Source: Agrypnia vestita (lineage: Eukaryota; Arthropoda; Insecta; Trichoptera; Phryganeidae). Taken from it: a stretch of DNA of 64,000 bases. The notes beneath the pieces are model-generated. The model was not told where the DNA came from, made no database searches, and was given only the letters and a program-made list of their open reading frames with translations. A program made the translations under genes and the position numbers. The stretch spans positions 211,014-275,013 of the forward strand of contig JADDOH010004207.1 in assembly GCA_016648135.1 (NCBI GenBank), given 5' to 3'. Positions 32,491-43,300 of this stretch are shown in pieces. Positions within the stretch are counted from its first letter, which is position 1. The number at the start of each line of letters is the position of its first letter.

Positions 32491-33029
32491 TATTAATTAT
32501 ATTAATTATATTTTTTTTTGTTTTCTAAAAAAAATATTTTTATGTAAATGTATAATAAAACTATTAAATGACGATTTATAAGCATACAGGATCGGGGGGT
32601 ATTTTGATCTATAAATTCTCTCCGAAAATTAGAGGGAAATATTGATAATGAGCATTTAATTATATAACAAAAATTTCAGGTCGTTCTTTTTACTCTTTTT
32701 CGATATTTTGAAAACAAAAAGTTTTGCAAGCACAAATCTTGTTACGTCTAGCATGCCAAGACAGCGCTCTATTAACTTATCCAAATTTCTAATCGATTGC
32801 GGTGTAAAATTTAATCAATATATGTGTATAATGATGATTTTTTTGTTAGAATTTAAAGCATTGCTTCATATTTTTGATATATGTATATGTATATGTTTTT
32901 ATTATTCAAATGTTTAATTAAGATGGATTTTCAAAACGTCTGTCTTCAAGCCTAATTCTTATCCATAGGTAGGTTATAAATTTATAATAATTGATTTAAT
33001 GAATCATTTTTTAATCTTCCTAGCTAGGG
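32491..33029. other. AT-rich stretch, nothing recognised
   Basis: No coding or repeat features were seen. Confidence 0.4.
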
Positions 33030-33270
33030 CAAACCTTTATGCGCGATATCACTTCGCAGGGATGGACGCGGGGTGCGGGGTCGCGGCTCTCGGCGCACCG
33101 ATATGCGACCTGGAGATAAAATGAAATAACGATAACGGTTTTAGATAAATGAATAACCAAACGGTGGTCGCTTATTCAATTTAAGGGTTGTGAAGTAACG
33201 GCTAGTTTAAGGTAATTTTTACCTTGTGTAGCGTGGGCAGCGGCTGTCGGGCGTTTCTAGACTATTTCTG
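33030..33270. promoter_or_regulatory. GC-richer block
   Basis: GACGCGGGGTGCGGGGTCGCGG at its core, followed by AAGGTAATTTTTACCTT (a palindrome) at about 33209-33225. Candidate regulatory element; no coding frame. Confidence 0.3.
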
Positions 33271-33441
33271 AGGTAGATTAAGTATGACTTTGCACTAGAT
33301 CAGCTGAGATTAATTGATCGACGCGTGTACTGATTTCGGTTTGTTCTCAGCTATTGGAACATTGCTATCTAACAGTGTCTGAATATGAGCGTCAGGAAAA
33401 TTAAATAATATTTTTTGTGAATAATATTTTTTATCTTAATA

Positions 33442-34555
33442 TTAGGTCCTTACATATGAAATTGATGTTTTGCCGTACTGGCAAATTTGATCTCAAATAT
33501 CTTCTCTTTGGTTAGGAATTCCAAATCCAAATTTATATAGCTATTTACTCATGTATTTGTGTTTTGAAAATTATAATTCATTTGTTTTTTCCTCAATTGT
33601 TTTTTTCTTTGCGTCACTCAGTTTACAAAATGAAAAACTTGAAATATCGCGTTATTTACGAGTACGAGTTCCACCGTGGCACCAGTGCTGCAGAAACGGC
33701 TCGAAGGATTAATGATGTGTATGGCGACGGTGCCGCAAAAGAAAACACAGTGCGTTTTTGGTTCCAACGTTTTCGTTCTGGAAATTCGACCTGCAGAACA
33801 AGCCCCGTGGACGGCCGGAGACCAAAGTTGATAATGAAGAATTGAAGGCTATTGTGGAAGCGGATCCATCGCAAACCACATCCAAGTTAGCTGCAGGCTG
33901 CGGTGTTAGTGATAAAACTATTTTAATCCACTTGAAGCAAATTGGTAAGGTGAAAAAGCTTGAAAGGTGGGTACCTCACGAATTGAGTGAAGCAAATCAA
34001 CAAACGCGCGTTGACTGCTGCGTTGCATTACTCAACCGGCACAATAATGAAGGGATTTTAAATCTTAAATCTGGCCAGACGATTACGGCAGATGTCTATT
34101 GTCAGCAACTGCAAACCATGATGGAAAAGCTAGCTGCTAAACAACCGAGGATGGTTAATCGCTCTAGGCCACTGCTGCTTCATGACAACGCTAGACCACA
34201 CACTGCACAACAGACGGCTACCAAATTAGAGGAGCTTCAATTGGAATGTCTAAGACATCCACCGTACTCTCCGGACCTTGCCCCAACAGATTACTATTTT
34301 TTTCGAAATTTGGATAACTTCTTGCAAAGGAAAAAATTCAACTCCGATGGGGCAGTCCAAACCGCCTTCAAAGATTTTATTGATTCCCGTCCGAATGGTT
34401 TTTTTAGTAAAGGGATCGATGAACTACCTATGAGATGGCAAAAGTGCAAAGATAGCAATGGTACAAATTTTGATTAAATAAAAATATTATAATAAAAAAA
34501 AATCGGCTTTATGTTCCTCCCATACTAAACGCCAATTTCATATGTAAGGACCTAA
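33442..34555 (+). mobile_element. Mariner element, copy 2 (internally deleted)
   Basis: This 1,114-bp element lies between TA (33440-33441) and TA (34556-34557). Both ends are well preserved (TTAGGTCCTTACATATGAAA). It is 171 bp shorter than copies 1 and 3 because of one internal deletion. It may still be mobilised in trans, since its ends are intact. Confidence 0.93.
33630..34477 (+). pseudogene. Mariner transposase, frameshifted and deleted
   Basis: The gene starts at the ATG at 33630 (MKNLKYRVIY). A single T is missing at about 33785 (GGAAATTCGACC against GGAAATTTCGACC in copy 1), which shifts the frame within the DNA-binding part. A second lesion near 34062 removes 57 codons in frame, from just after EGILN to before LKSGQ. 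This takes out the first catalytic aspartate (TCDE) and the YDN region. Two TTAAATC repeats lie at the junction. HDNARPH and APTDYYFF, carrying the other two aspartates, remain. The product cannot be catalytic. Confidence 0.9.
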
Positions 34556-34557
34556 TA

Positions 34558-34982
34558 TAAACCCAAACTCTAGACAAATTTTTATTCTTCATGTGCCGTC
34601 ATCTATCAAAGGTTGGCGATCATTCTGCCCTGATTTATCCTGTAAAATATCATTTGCATTTTATTTTATTTCAATTTTTAACACTACGCTTTACTACAAC
34701 ATGCCACGAAGCCCAATTAGTGTAGCAAAACACATTACAAACCAGTTTAGTTAAATTCTTATAGATGTATTGTGATACCCGTAGTATGAAAAGCCAATAC
34801 TGTGCCCACTTGACTACGAGGACTTGGATATTAAAATACTTTTTGAAGCTGTGCATCCATAACATCTTATTTATTTCTAAACTCTGTTGCCTTCTAGCTT
34901 TCCTTCCACTTTAAGATGTAATAGATCATTTTTGATGTAGCTTTCCTTCGTTTTATATTAATTCTTAACTCATTTGACTTAT
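34558..34982. other. No gene seen
   Basis: AT-rich; no coding or repeat signature between mariner copy 2 and the LINE relic. Confidence 0.4.
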
Positions 34983-35395
34983 ACGTGCTTCTTCTTCTCC
35001 ATCATCTTTAATGGTATATTGGTCAACCCGTCTTCTTTAGCTCACGCTAATATAGGCACATTTCAAATGCCTCCAGCCATTTAATGGTGGATTTCTTTAA
35101 CTTCCAGATATCGACTACATACACCAGCCCCAGTATGGCGTAGAATTTTAATGCGTTTCATGTTATACATTTCTTACAAAAGAGATTCTTTATTTTCACA
35201 AAATTGATTCTATTCGATGAATTCTTCGATGAATTTCCAATTTCCATGTCTAGGTCTCAGTCCTCCATTAGCTAGCATTAGAGGTACTAAATCTTTCCAC
35301 CCTTTTGACATCGATACCATCTATTGACAGATATCAATCATTCTCAGTTCTTGTTTATTATGAATTAAACTAAATAAACTATTGCAGCAGTATCT
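34983..35395 (-). pseudogene. LINE reverse transcriptase relic, minus strand
   Basis: Minus-strand pieces in order are LSIDGIDVKRVERF, KIKNLFCKKCIT, ILGLVYVVDIWKLKKS, TIKWLEAFEMCLY and DGLTNIPLKMMEKKK. The LEAFEM-C-LYRR and D-x-(V/L)-TN-x-x-(V/L) boxes are standard in the region following the catalytic domain of insect non-LTR reverse transcriptases. Several stops and frameshifts separate the pieces. Confidence 0.7.
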
Positions 35396-36329
35396 AAATG
35401 ACAGCTCATTCGTTGATGGCCAGTCACAGATTTTTTTGCGTGGAAATCAATGACACTCGTGTACTTAGGTTCTGCTGTTGCTGCTTATGATGATGCTGCA
35501 GAGGTATGATTATATTAATCTAAACCTGTGCTAGAAACACAATCTTTCCAAAACAAATTCTGACAGCAAAAGATATTTAAGCTGTTCGTGGAATACTATC
35601 TTTTTTTTATTTTTAGAGAGAATTGCAAGAAACATTTTTTTAAATTTTACATGTCCGGAATACTTACTTTACTGCCAATTTAAGACTCTCAATTTGCTAT
35701 TAAATAAATTATAATATTAAATAAGTTCTTCATAGTGCTGTTCGGTTATCGTACATTTTCCAGGCCCTTTTCTCACTTTTTTTATATTTTTTATTAAAAA
35801 ACTTTTAACTACAAAATAATATGATAAGCTAGACCCATAAATAGTCTAATTCATTTTATTAGCTACCTACGACACAATTTATAATATCTTAAAAGGTCAC
35901 TGTTAAATCACTTAATTAAAATGCTAAAGGAACAGCAAAACAATATAACAATTTTTATACAATAATTAAAAAGATTTCGCATTATCCTAGATAATATTAT
36001 TATATTATTTAAAAATGTATATATAAAAATTACACATTATTTAGCATAATCCTATTTTTATACCTCTTCCAAATTGGGAGTGAGTATATTTCATATGGAA
36101 CTGGATAATTTATTTTTCAGCTTGAGAGTTTTCACATTTCAACACATTTCAAAGTTGTCACTCCATATTTATTTACGATTGAAAGGATTTTTAAATTTAA
36201 ACAAACTACACCTCTTGTATGTCTTTCATATGAAACTACTCTATTTGAAGCACTGTTACATTTTTTTAAAGCAAGAACAATAACTATCCGACACCAGAAT
36301 AATGTACTCAATAGCAATCATCATATGAT
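35396..36329. other. AT-rich stretch, no gene seen
   Basis: No coding or repeat signature was recognised. Confidence 0.45.
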
Positions 36330-36386
36330 CATATATGTAAAAGTAAAGGCATATTATCATATTACCATATATGTAAAAGTAAAGGC
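36330..36386 (+). repeat. 36-bp tandem duplication
   Basis: CATATATGTAAAAGTAAAGG occurs twice, at 36330 and 36366, separated by an AT-rich remainder of the unit. Confidence 0.7.
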
Positions 36387-36897
36387 GACCAAAAAAAATT
36401 ATAAAATTATTTGAATGCAGTGACCGAGGATTACTAATTTAAAATTTTATAAATTAATTCTACATTTTATGTATCCATCCCTTCCAAAATAATGTTATCT
36501 GTAAATGTATGGGCTATGTTTCCTATAAAATGTCGGATTATTGCATTGAGTTTTTTTTTGGATATTGTTGCTTTTGCTTTCATACCCCACACATAGGCAA
36601 TTTGCAAAGATTTGTAGGTTTTAATATTTGAAGACATCTTATAATTTTGTATCATTAGCAAGAGATTATTTATTATTAGATATTATATAAATTGAAGTGC
36701 ATAAATGCATTCAGAAATAAGCTTTACGAAACTTCATATAAACCACAAGAAAATGTCTGATAAATTATATAAAAATGAAATTAAAATCATAAAAAATTTA
36801 GATTACTTTCAGAATATTTTGAGTTGTCCAAATTTTTTAGAATACGGTATTGGATTTTGTCCACCGGGACATCATTTATCAATCATTTATACATGTT
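36387..36897. other. No gene seen
   Basis: AT-rich. Open frames here (36467-36661 minus, 36705-36935 plus) have no recognised similarity. Confidence 0.4.
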
Positions 36898-37020
36898 TCA
36901 TAGAGACGAAATTATTTTTTTTTTTGAAAAAGTAGGTATGGGAGTACTTCCATACCTACTTTTCCATAAAAACAGTATAATTTCGTCTCTATGAGACGTC
37001 TATAATATATCTCAATTTAG
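36898..37020. mobile_element. LTIR family, foldback copy G
   Basis: TCATAGAGACGAAATTAT (36898-36915) pairs exactly with its inverse at 36977-36994. Inside, AAAGTAGGTATGG pairs with CCATACCTACTTT (from 36950) around a GAGTACTT centre. The right half follows the family arm (GAGACGTCTATAATATATCT). It is a family arm present as two head-to-head copies, giving a hairpin of about 97 nt. Confidence 0.65.
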
Positions 37021-37588
37021 ATAAATCTTTGTGTTTGTCGTATCATTTGCAAGCAGCACGCAGTGCACATTTTTCTGTAAACAACATTACAGGTGCGTTA
37101 TTTGTCCGATGAACTATTTACGTATGTACGTATGGACTTGTCCTTGTGCAGTGTACGCATTAATATGTCTTACCGGTACCTGGAGCTGTCGGCTAATACC
37201 ACTTCAACATTTTTACTAATTGACTATTCACGCTGCGACACAAAAAGTGTTTGGATGACGCTCGCACATTTGACAAGAATCATACATCGCAGCAGAACAA
37301 CACTATTTAAATTAATCAATAATCATCCTCACAGATTATTAGTACGAACACCAACACATTCAAATATTCTCAATATCAAACGCAATCTCCTTTTATTAGT
37401 TTTATTTTTTTTAACTTTGTTTAATAATATCTTTCCTATATTTTCCGTCCAAACAAATAAAGCACAGAAGGCGAATTTTTGTGGAAATGCGTAGGGAACA
37501 TTCGTGCATGTGAGAATTTATTCGCTGGCAGTCGTCTTCTGAGTGAAGAAGAGTAGTTAGTGCCCGTCGAATTATCAATTGTTGTGAA
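37021..37588. other. No gene supported
   Basis: A 133-codon plus-strand open frame (37093-37494) opens at GTG and matches no family. It precedes the mariner-type relic and could include that relic's decayed 5' flank. Confidence 0.35.
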
Positions 37589-38240
37589 ATGACGGAACAA
37601 CATGAGGAGCGATACCGCATCAGATACCAAAAGCTTGGTGATAACCGAATGAATACCATTCGCAAGATCCAACAAGCTTTCAGAAACGATGCTATGAACA
37701 TCTCGTGGATAAAGTAATGGTATCAATGGAGAGCGAACGGAGTCCCGATAGCCGGGACTCAAATAGCCGAAACAATAGTGTGATTGACCACATTCAGACT
37801 TTGGTCTTGATCATGGAGGACTTTGATCATGACGTATCCCCATCCAACAAATTTTGAACGAGGTAAGCGTTGTATAGATAAATTCAATTTTGACATTTGT
37901 ACATACAGGTGTGAAGAACGTTTCCGCAAAATTCGTGCCGAATATAGACTGCTGGCAATAGAGCAGAAGGAACTCCCTTTGGAATTTCTATTTTTTGCAT
38001 CTGATTTAGGCTTTCTTGGCCAAACACGACATTCCCCTGGTTTTTCAGGCTCTCTACTCTCCCTAAATACCTCCATAAGATATTGCCCAAGTAAAGTCCT
38101 GCGGAACGCGAAGACCCAGCTGAACACCATTCTGAATGATGCGTTCCAGACGTGTTTCCAACAATGGCAGGACCACTGAGAGAAGTGCAGTGCTTAATTA
38201 GTAAGTGCATTACCAAGGGAACTACTTTGAAGGAGATTAG
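37589..38240 (+). pseudogene. Second-lineage mariner-type transposase relic
   Basis: The frame opens at the ATG at 37589 with MTEQHEERYRIRYQKLGDNR and continues NTIRKIQQAFRNDAMNISWI. This resembles the N-terminus of the mariner group widespread in insects whose proteins carry a SAKFVP box and end in YFEGD. Here KFVPN follows, then IEQKE, and then a jump to AKHDIPLVFQALYSP. The C-terminus is NDAFQTCFQQWQDH and QGNYFEGD, ending near 38240. The central catalytic region is deleted and there are several frameshifts and stops. It is a different lineage from the three TTAGG-ended copies. No inverted ends were found. Confidence 0.7.
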
Positions 38241-38372
38241 AACGTGTTTAGTGTTCATGAATAAATGTGTTTCTGCCGACCAAAGATTCGATATTATTTT
38301 AAAACACCTCGTATTATAAATGAATTACTGTATTCATTATTAATTATTATATATATATATATATATATCATA
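38241..38372. repeat. AT microsatellite split by mariner copy 3
   Basis: A TA dinucleotide tract at 38345-38369 is continued as TATATATATATAT at 39658-39671, on the other side of mariner copy 3. The element therefore inserted into a TA repeat. The preceding 38241-38344 is AT-rich without features. Confidence 0.75.
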
Positions 38373-39657
38373 TTAGGTCCTTACATATGAAATTGACGTT
38401 TAGTATGGGAGGAACATAAAGCCGATTTTTTTTTATTATAATATATTTATTTAATCAAAGTATGTACCATTGCTATCTATGCACTTTTGCCATCTCATAG
38501 GTAGTTCATCGATCCCTTTACTAAAAAAACCATTCGGACGGGAATCAATAAAATCTTTGAAGGCGGTTTGGACTGCCCCATCGGAGTTGAATTTTTTCCT
38601 TTGCAAGAAGTTATCCAAATTTCGAAAAAAATGGTAATCTGTTGGGGCAAGGTCCGGAGAGTACGGTGGATGTCTTAGACATTCCAATTGAAGCTCCTCT
38701 AATTTGGTAGCCGTCTGTTGTGCAGTGTGTGGTCTAGCGTTATCATGAAGCAGCAGTGGCCTAGAGCGATTAACCAGCCTCGGTTGTTTAGCAGCTAGCT
38801 TTTCCATCATGGTTTGCAGTTGCTGACAATAGACATCTGCCGTAATCGTCTGGCCAGATTTAAGAAAGCTGTAGTGAACGACACCAGCACTAGTCCACCA
38901 AACGCTCACAAGTATCTTTTTTGGAGTCAATTTTCGCTTGGGGCATGGTTTGGCTGGTTCGGCAGGGTTCAGCCTATGCGATGAGCGCTTCCGATTATCG
39001 TACAGATCCACTTTTCATCACAGGTAATGATTCGATTTAAAATCCCTTCATTATTGTGCCGGTTGAGTAATGCAACGCAGCAGTCAACGCGCGTTTGTTG
39101 ATTTGCTTCACTCAATTCGTGAGGTACCCACCTTTCAAGCTTTTCAACCTTACCAATTTGCTTCAAGTGGATTAAAACAGTTTTATCACTAACACCGCAG
39201 CCTGCAGCTAACTCGGATGTGGTTTGCGATGGATCCGCTTCCACAATAGCCTTCAATTCTTCATTATCAACTTTGGTCTCCGGCCGTCCACGGGGCTTGT
39301 TCTGCAGGTCGAAATTTCCAGAACGAAAACGTTGGAACCAAAAACGCACTGTGTTTTCTTTTGCGGCACCGTCGCCATACACATCATTAATCCTTCGAGC
39401 CGTTTCTGCAGCACTGGTGCCACGGTGGAACTCGTACTCGTAAATAACGCGATATTTCAAGTTTTTCATTTTGTAAACTGAGTGACGCAAAGAAAAAAAC
39501 AATTGAGAAAAAAACAAATGAATTATAATTTTCAAAACACAAATACATGAGTAAATAACTGTATAAATTTGGATTTGGAATTCCTAACCAAAGAGAAGAT
39601 ATTTGAGATCAAATTTGCCAGTACGGCAAAACGTCAATTTCATATGTAAGGACCTAA
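38373..39657 (-). mobile_element. Mariner element, copy 3 (full length, minus)
   Basis: This 1,285-bp element is the same length as copy 1 and is flanked by TA (38371-38372, 39658-39659). Its ends match each other perfectly over the first 29 bp, better than in copy 1, which suggests it is a younger insertion or close to the ancestral ends. The gene inside is on the minus strand. Confidence 0.95.
38451..39469 (-). pseudogene. Mariner transposase, single frameshift
   Basis: The start is the ATG at 39469 (MKNLKYRVIYEYEFHRG) and the last codons lie at 38451. One base is missing near 39005 (GGATCTGTACG where copy 1 has GGATCCTGTACG), just after TCDEKWI. Upstream translation therefore runs into unrelated residues. 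Apart from this, conserved positions look canonical: TCDEKW, WVPHEL, HDNARPH, PPYSPDLAPTD and YHFF. It is the copy nearest the probable ancestor in coding detail. Confidence 0.92.
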
Positions 39658-39770
39658 TATATATATATATACGTAATATATAATAAGTTAGTGGCAATTG
39701 GTCATCAGCACTTGGCACTCAAGGTGTAAAAGGTAATTTTATTTAACAACAATTGATTTATTAAAAAAAA

Positions 39771-40180
39771 CTAACCCATAAAAGCCAAATTTTTATCATA
39801 CTCCCTTTCTCATTTACTAGTGGAAACTGGTTTGGCGCTTAACCTACGCGTTGGGCTTCGGTCGCTACGAAAGGGAGTAATATAAAATTTCCGAAAATCC
39901 AAAATTATACTATAATCAGGTTTAGTGTCTACTAGATGCGTCGAAATATTTTCATACAACTGAGTAAGTTGTATGAAAAAACCATTAAAAATTTCTAAAA
40001 ATCAAAAATTATACTATAATTATTATTTTTTTAACGAAAATTTGATAGATTGATCGTCGCCACGAGTCTGTTTGCAAAGTTTCAGCTCGATTGGATCACG
40101 GGAAAAGGGTTAAAAATCGATCCAAAGTTTTTGCGTCAATCAGACCGACGCCACGAGTTAATATAAAGGGAGTAAAAATT
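39771..40180 (+). mobile_element. CTCCCTTT-end family, copy 2 (most complete)
   Basis: The left end is AACCCATAAAAGCCAAATTT, then TCATACTCCCTTTCTC. The right end is ATAAAGGGAGTAAAAATTC, so the CTCCCTTT motif is inverted at the ends. The interior has AAAATTATACTATAAT twice, GAAAATTTGATAGAT, GTCGCCACGAGTCTGTTTGC, then the core GATTGGATCACGGGAAAAGG. Within the core, TTGGATC and GATCCAA can pair. It has no coding capacity. Confidence 0.7.
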
Positions 40181-40751
40181 CAAATATACCATGCATTAAA
40201 ACGTGAAATAAAAAAATATAACATTGGCAACAGATTTATATGGAAGTAGAATAGACTTTCAGCAGTTATTAATTTATTTGAATATTGCATCATAAATCAT
40301 AAGAATTAACTTAAAAAGAGAAATATTAATAATTATGGCACACCAATAATATAATTTGTAAGTTCATATTAACACCTGTGTCTCTAATGAGCTAATGACA
40401 GACATGATAATGTATGCTTTTTAGTAAAAAAAATATATTTCTCGTGTTTAAAAATGGAGTATTATCATCTCAGTATTACAGTCCAAAAAAGTCAACGATG
40501 GGTATTCACAAGTAAAATTTCAAAATATGTATTTTTATTGTTGATTACTACTATATTTATTTTGTAAAAAATAATTTAAATTGATTTAAAATGTTGTCAC
40601 TACTATAGTTTCGAGAGGAGTAGTCTCTTTAATCAGAGATGAAAAATAAATTATATAATCATATTTCACAATAAAGTAACTGCCATATCGACCAATAATA
40701 TTTTCTATTTTATTTTTTCAATTGATTCAGCAACATTGTAGATTGACATTT
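40181..40751. other. AT-rich stretch, no gene seen
   Basis: No coding or named repeat. Confidence 0.4.
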
Positions 40752-41165
40752 AAAAAAAAATATTGATTTTATTATTTGTATATATCTACTATTTTTATTT
40801 GATTAATTATACCAACATGTTTCAGAAAAACCTTTCCATGGTCAGGGCGTTGTATAACTGTCAAAATATCACTGAAATGTCTTTTGTTTCTTATTTTTCT
40901 AAATTATTTGAAAAATTATTTTAAAATATTATTACTGAAGTTCTTGATTACTCGCAATTATTGAAATTTTTTTTAGAATTGGGCTAGTAGTTAAATTTAA
41001 TTGATTATTAATAATATTTTGTTTACTATTACACGCTTTACTAATTTCGAATGATAGTTCTAAATTTTTAGTTTTTCTGAATTTTCAAATCATTTATTAG
41101 AAAATGATCATGGCTTTAATAAAAAAGTAGATATATACAAATAATACAATCAATTTTTTTCTTTC
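40752..41165. repeat. Inverted repeat, ~45-bp AT-rich arms
   Basis: Left arm AAAAATATTGATTTTATTA, then TTTGTATATATCTACT (about 40755-40798). The right arm at about 41118-41163 is its inverse with a few differences. The 320-bp interior is AT-rich and non-coding. It is probably a degenerate MITE; ends and target duplication could not be fixed. Confidence 0.55.
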
Positions 41166-43155
41166 TATTTTGTATTTCAAATTTGTATTATATAATTTTC
41201 CTCCATTTCTAAATCTTTGTGAAGGGCATTAAAAAATTTAACACCTGGTTACCTAAAATGGTGCTGGGCTATACCTGTTCGACGCATATTCTTTCGTTGG
41301 TGGCGTTTAGGGATATAAACACATAGAAACAATGTGACTCGTACGCACCGCTCACACATACTAATTCGATTGTCTTTCTCAAATGGAAAGAGGTATACAT
41401 TAACTATCAATTGACTAATGCTTGAAAAATATGAGCGACAATAGGTATGTACAATTCTTTTCCGAGCATCACTTTGTCCTATCAGGGCGCCAGGATCGGC
41501 AGCGCGCAGTGCGGAGCGCACAGTTCACCGAGCAACTAAACTTATTTTATCTCGTGCGACTGCGAGAGGACATCTGCCGGGCTGCGACCACACTACACTG
41601 TACATATTAAAATTAATGAAGACACATTTATTTCTGCAACCCGGGTATTAGGAAGAGGAAGAACTGAATGCACACGTGCCAATTTAAAACAAAGTATGTC
41701 TGCGCAGATATGAGTATTCAGGAAATAATTAGTATGTAAAAAATGTACCGATTAATTACTTACATTGAATGCAGTAATGTTAGATTTATACCTAATTGGT
41801 ATACGCTGTACGTTTGTACAATCTTCTGATGAAAATATTTGTACCAGAAATATAGATTCTCTTCATCTTCTTTAGTGGCCTTGGTCCATAACTGTAGTCA
41901 CAACAGAAGGCCATCCATCTCTTAAATTGCATTTTTTATATTTCTTTACTTATTAAATAATACAATTTATCATTGACTAATATTAACCATGCAAATATTA
42001 AATTTTATATAATAATTCTGCGATGAGACGGCTGCACTTCTTCTTGTACATGATAATATTCCGTTTTTATAAATCGTCTGGTAGATTATTGTATTTCTGG
42101 TTTTGTGGTCCAGTCTGCGAGACTTTGCTTACCTACACAGATCTGTCTTGACATTTTTCGCCATTTCGCTAATGGTCTCCGTCATCGGTTTTCGCTTTCT
42201 ATCAATCTGTTGATTTATATGTTGATCGGTGATTCTGCAGCCTGCGACAGCTCAGCAGGGGTTGTGAAAGCCTTGTATTCGTTCATTCTTCAGGCAATCT
42301 ACAATACATAGGCTAACCAAAAACTATCCTAATGCACGACATAACACAGGTTTTATACAACATTATTTTATCCTCAGAGAACCTATACTATTTTCCAAAG
42401 CCAGAATTAGTCTCACAACACTTTTCTCTTGAATTTGCCAAGAAGATACATCTTGGTTAATATTTTGACTTTGTTCAAGATTCAAGATTTATCTAAAACA
42501 ACTTTCTTGCGATCTTTTTATGTATAGAAATATCGACTGCACACCTTTGTGTCAGTACTTCTCACTCGGTCCAATCTTGTCTTTAGGTACTCTCGATAAG
42601 GTTTTTTTTTTAAACCGTGTATTAAAGTGAGCCTGTAGACAGATTCAATTGTAAAAAATAAAGGTTTACTATTATTTTAACATACCTCGTATGTGATATT
42701 CAGTTTCATTTGTACTGTGTTTGCGATAGTCGCACTTAATCTTATGATTCGGTACTCCAACTCCCGCTATCACCTTCGTCATATTCAAACTTTCATCAAA
42801 TTATACAGACAATCTTTAGAGAACCAAAGCGCAATACATGAATAGACACTTCTTGCTTTATTTGCCTAAATTTTACAATATTTTCATGAATGTTATTATA
42901 TAAAGAAATCAACATTACAATAAAATACAAAATGTGATAATCCATCATCAATACTTCCTCCTCTTTCTAAGGCCGTGTTGCCTTTTGTTGTTCTTTACGT
43001 ATTATAATAGGTATCGACTAATGTATCAACTCTTTTGTGGTATTTCACGGAAATAAAAAATATTTGGGTTGAGGGGCCAAACTAAAATGATTAATTTTGA
43101 CTGTATCTTACAGATTCTTCCTTTTTTGCTCGAATTATCAGTGAAGCTATAGCTA
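41166..43155. other. No gene; GC-moderate blocks
   Basis: Positions 41460-41600 are GC-rich (GATCGGCAGCGCGCAGTGCGG) and look regulatory. Positions 42100-42310 carry a 68-codon open frame of balanced composition without a recognised domain. The rest is AT-rich. Confidence 0.35.
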
Positions 43156-43300
43156 AAATAGTAAACAGCTGCATTATTCATCGATCCCGATGTTCCGTAC
43201 AGTAGTCTGGTGACTCCAGCCTGAGCCGGGAGGATGCAGGGGAAGAGGTTATCTCGGCCGCATCTCGAGACAAGCGGGCGCGGGTTCACTCTACTTTACG
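43156..43300. promoter_or_regulatory. GC-richer block
   Basis: GAGCCGGGAGGATGCAGGGG, then CTCGGCCGCATCTCGAGAC and GCGGGCGCGGG. Short, complex and CpG-containing. Candidate regulatory element. Confidence 0.3.

Noticed and set aside
37093..37494. 133-codon plus-strand frame as a gene
   Set aside because: Opens at GTG, no domain, ends in a hydrophobic T-rich run; likely chance.
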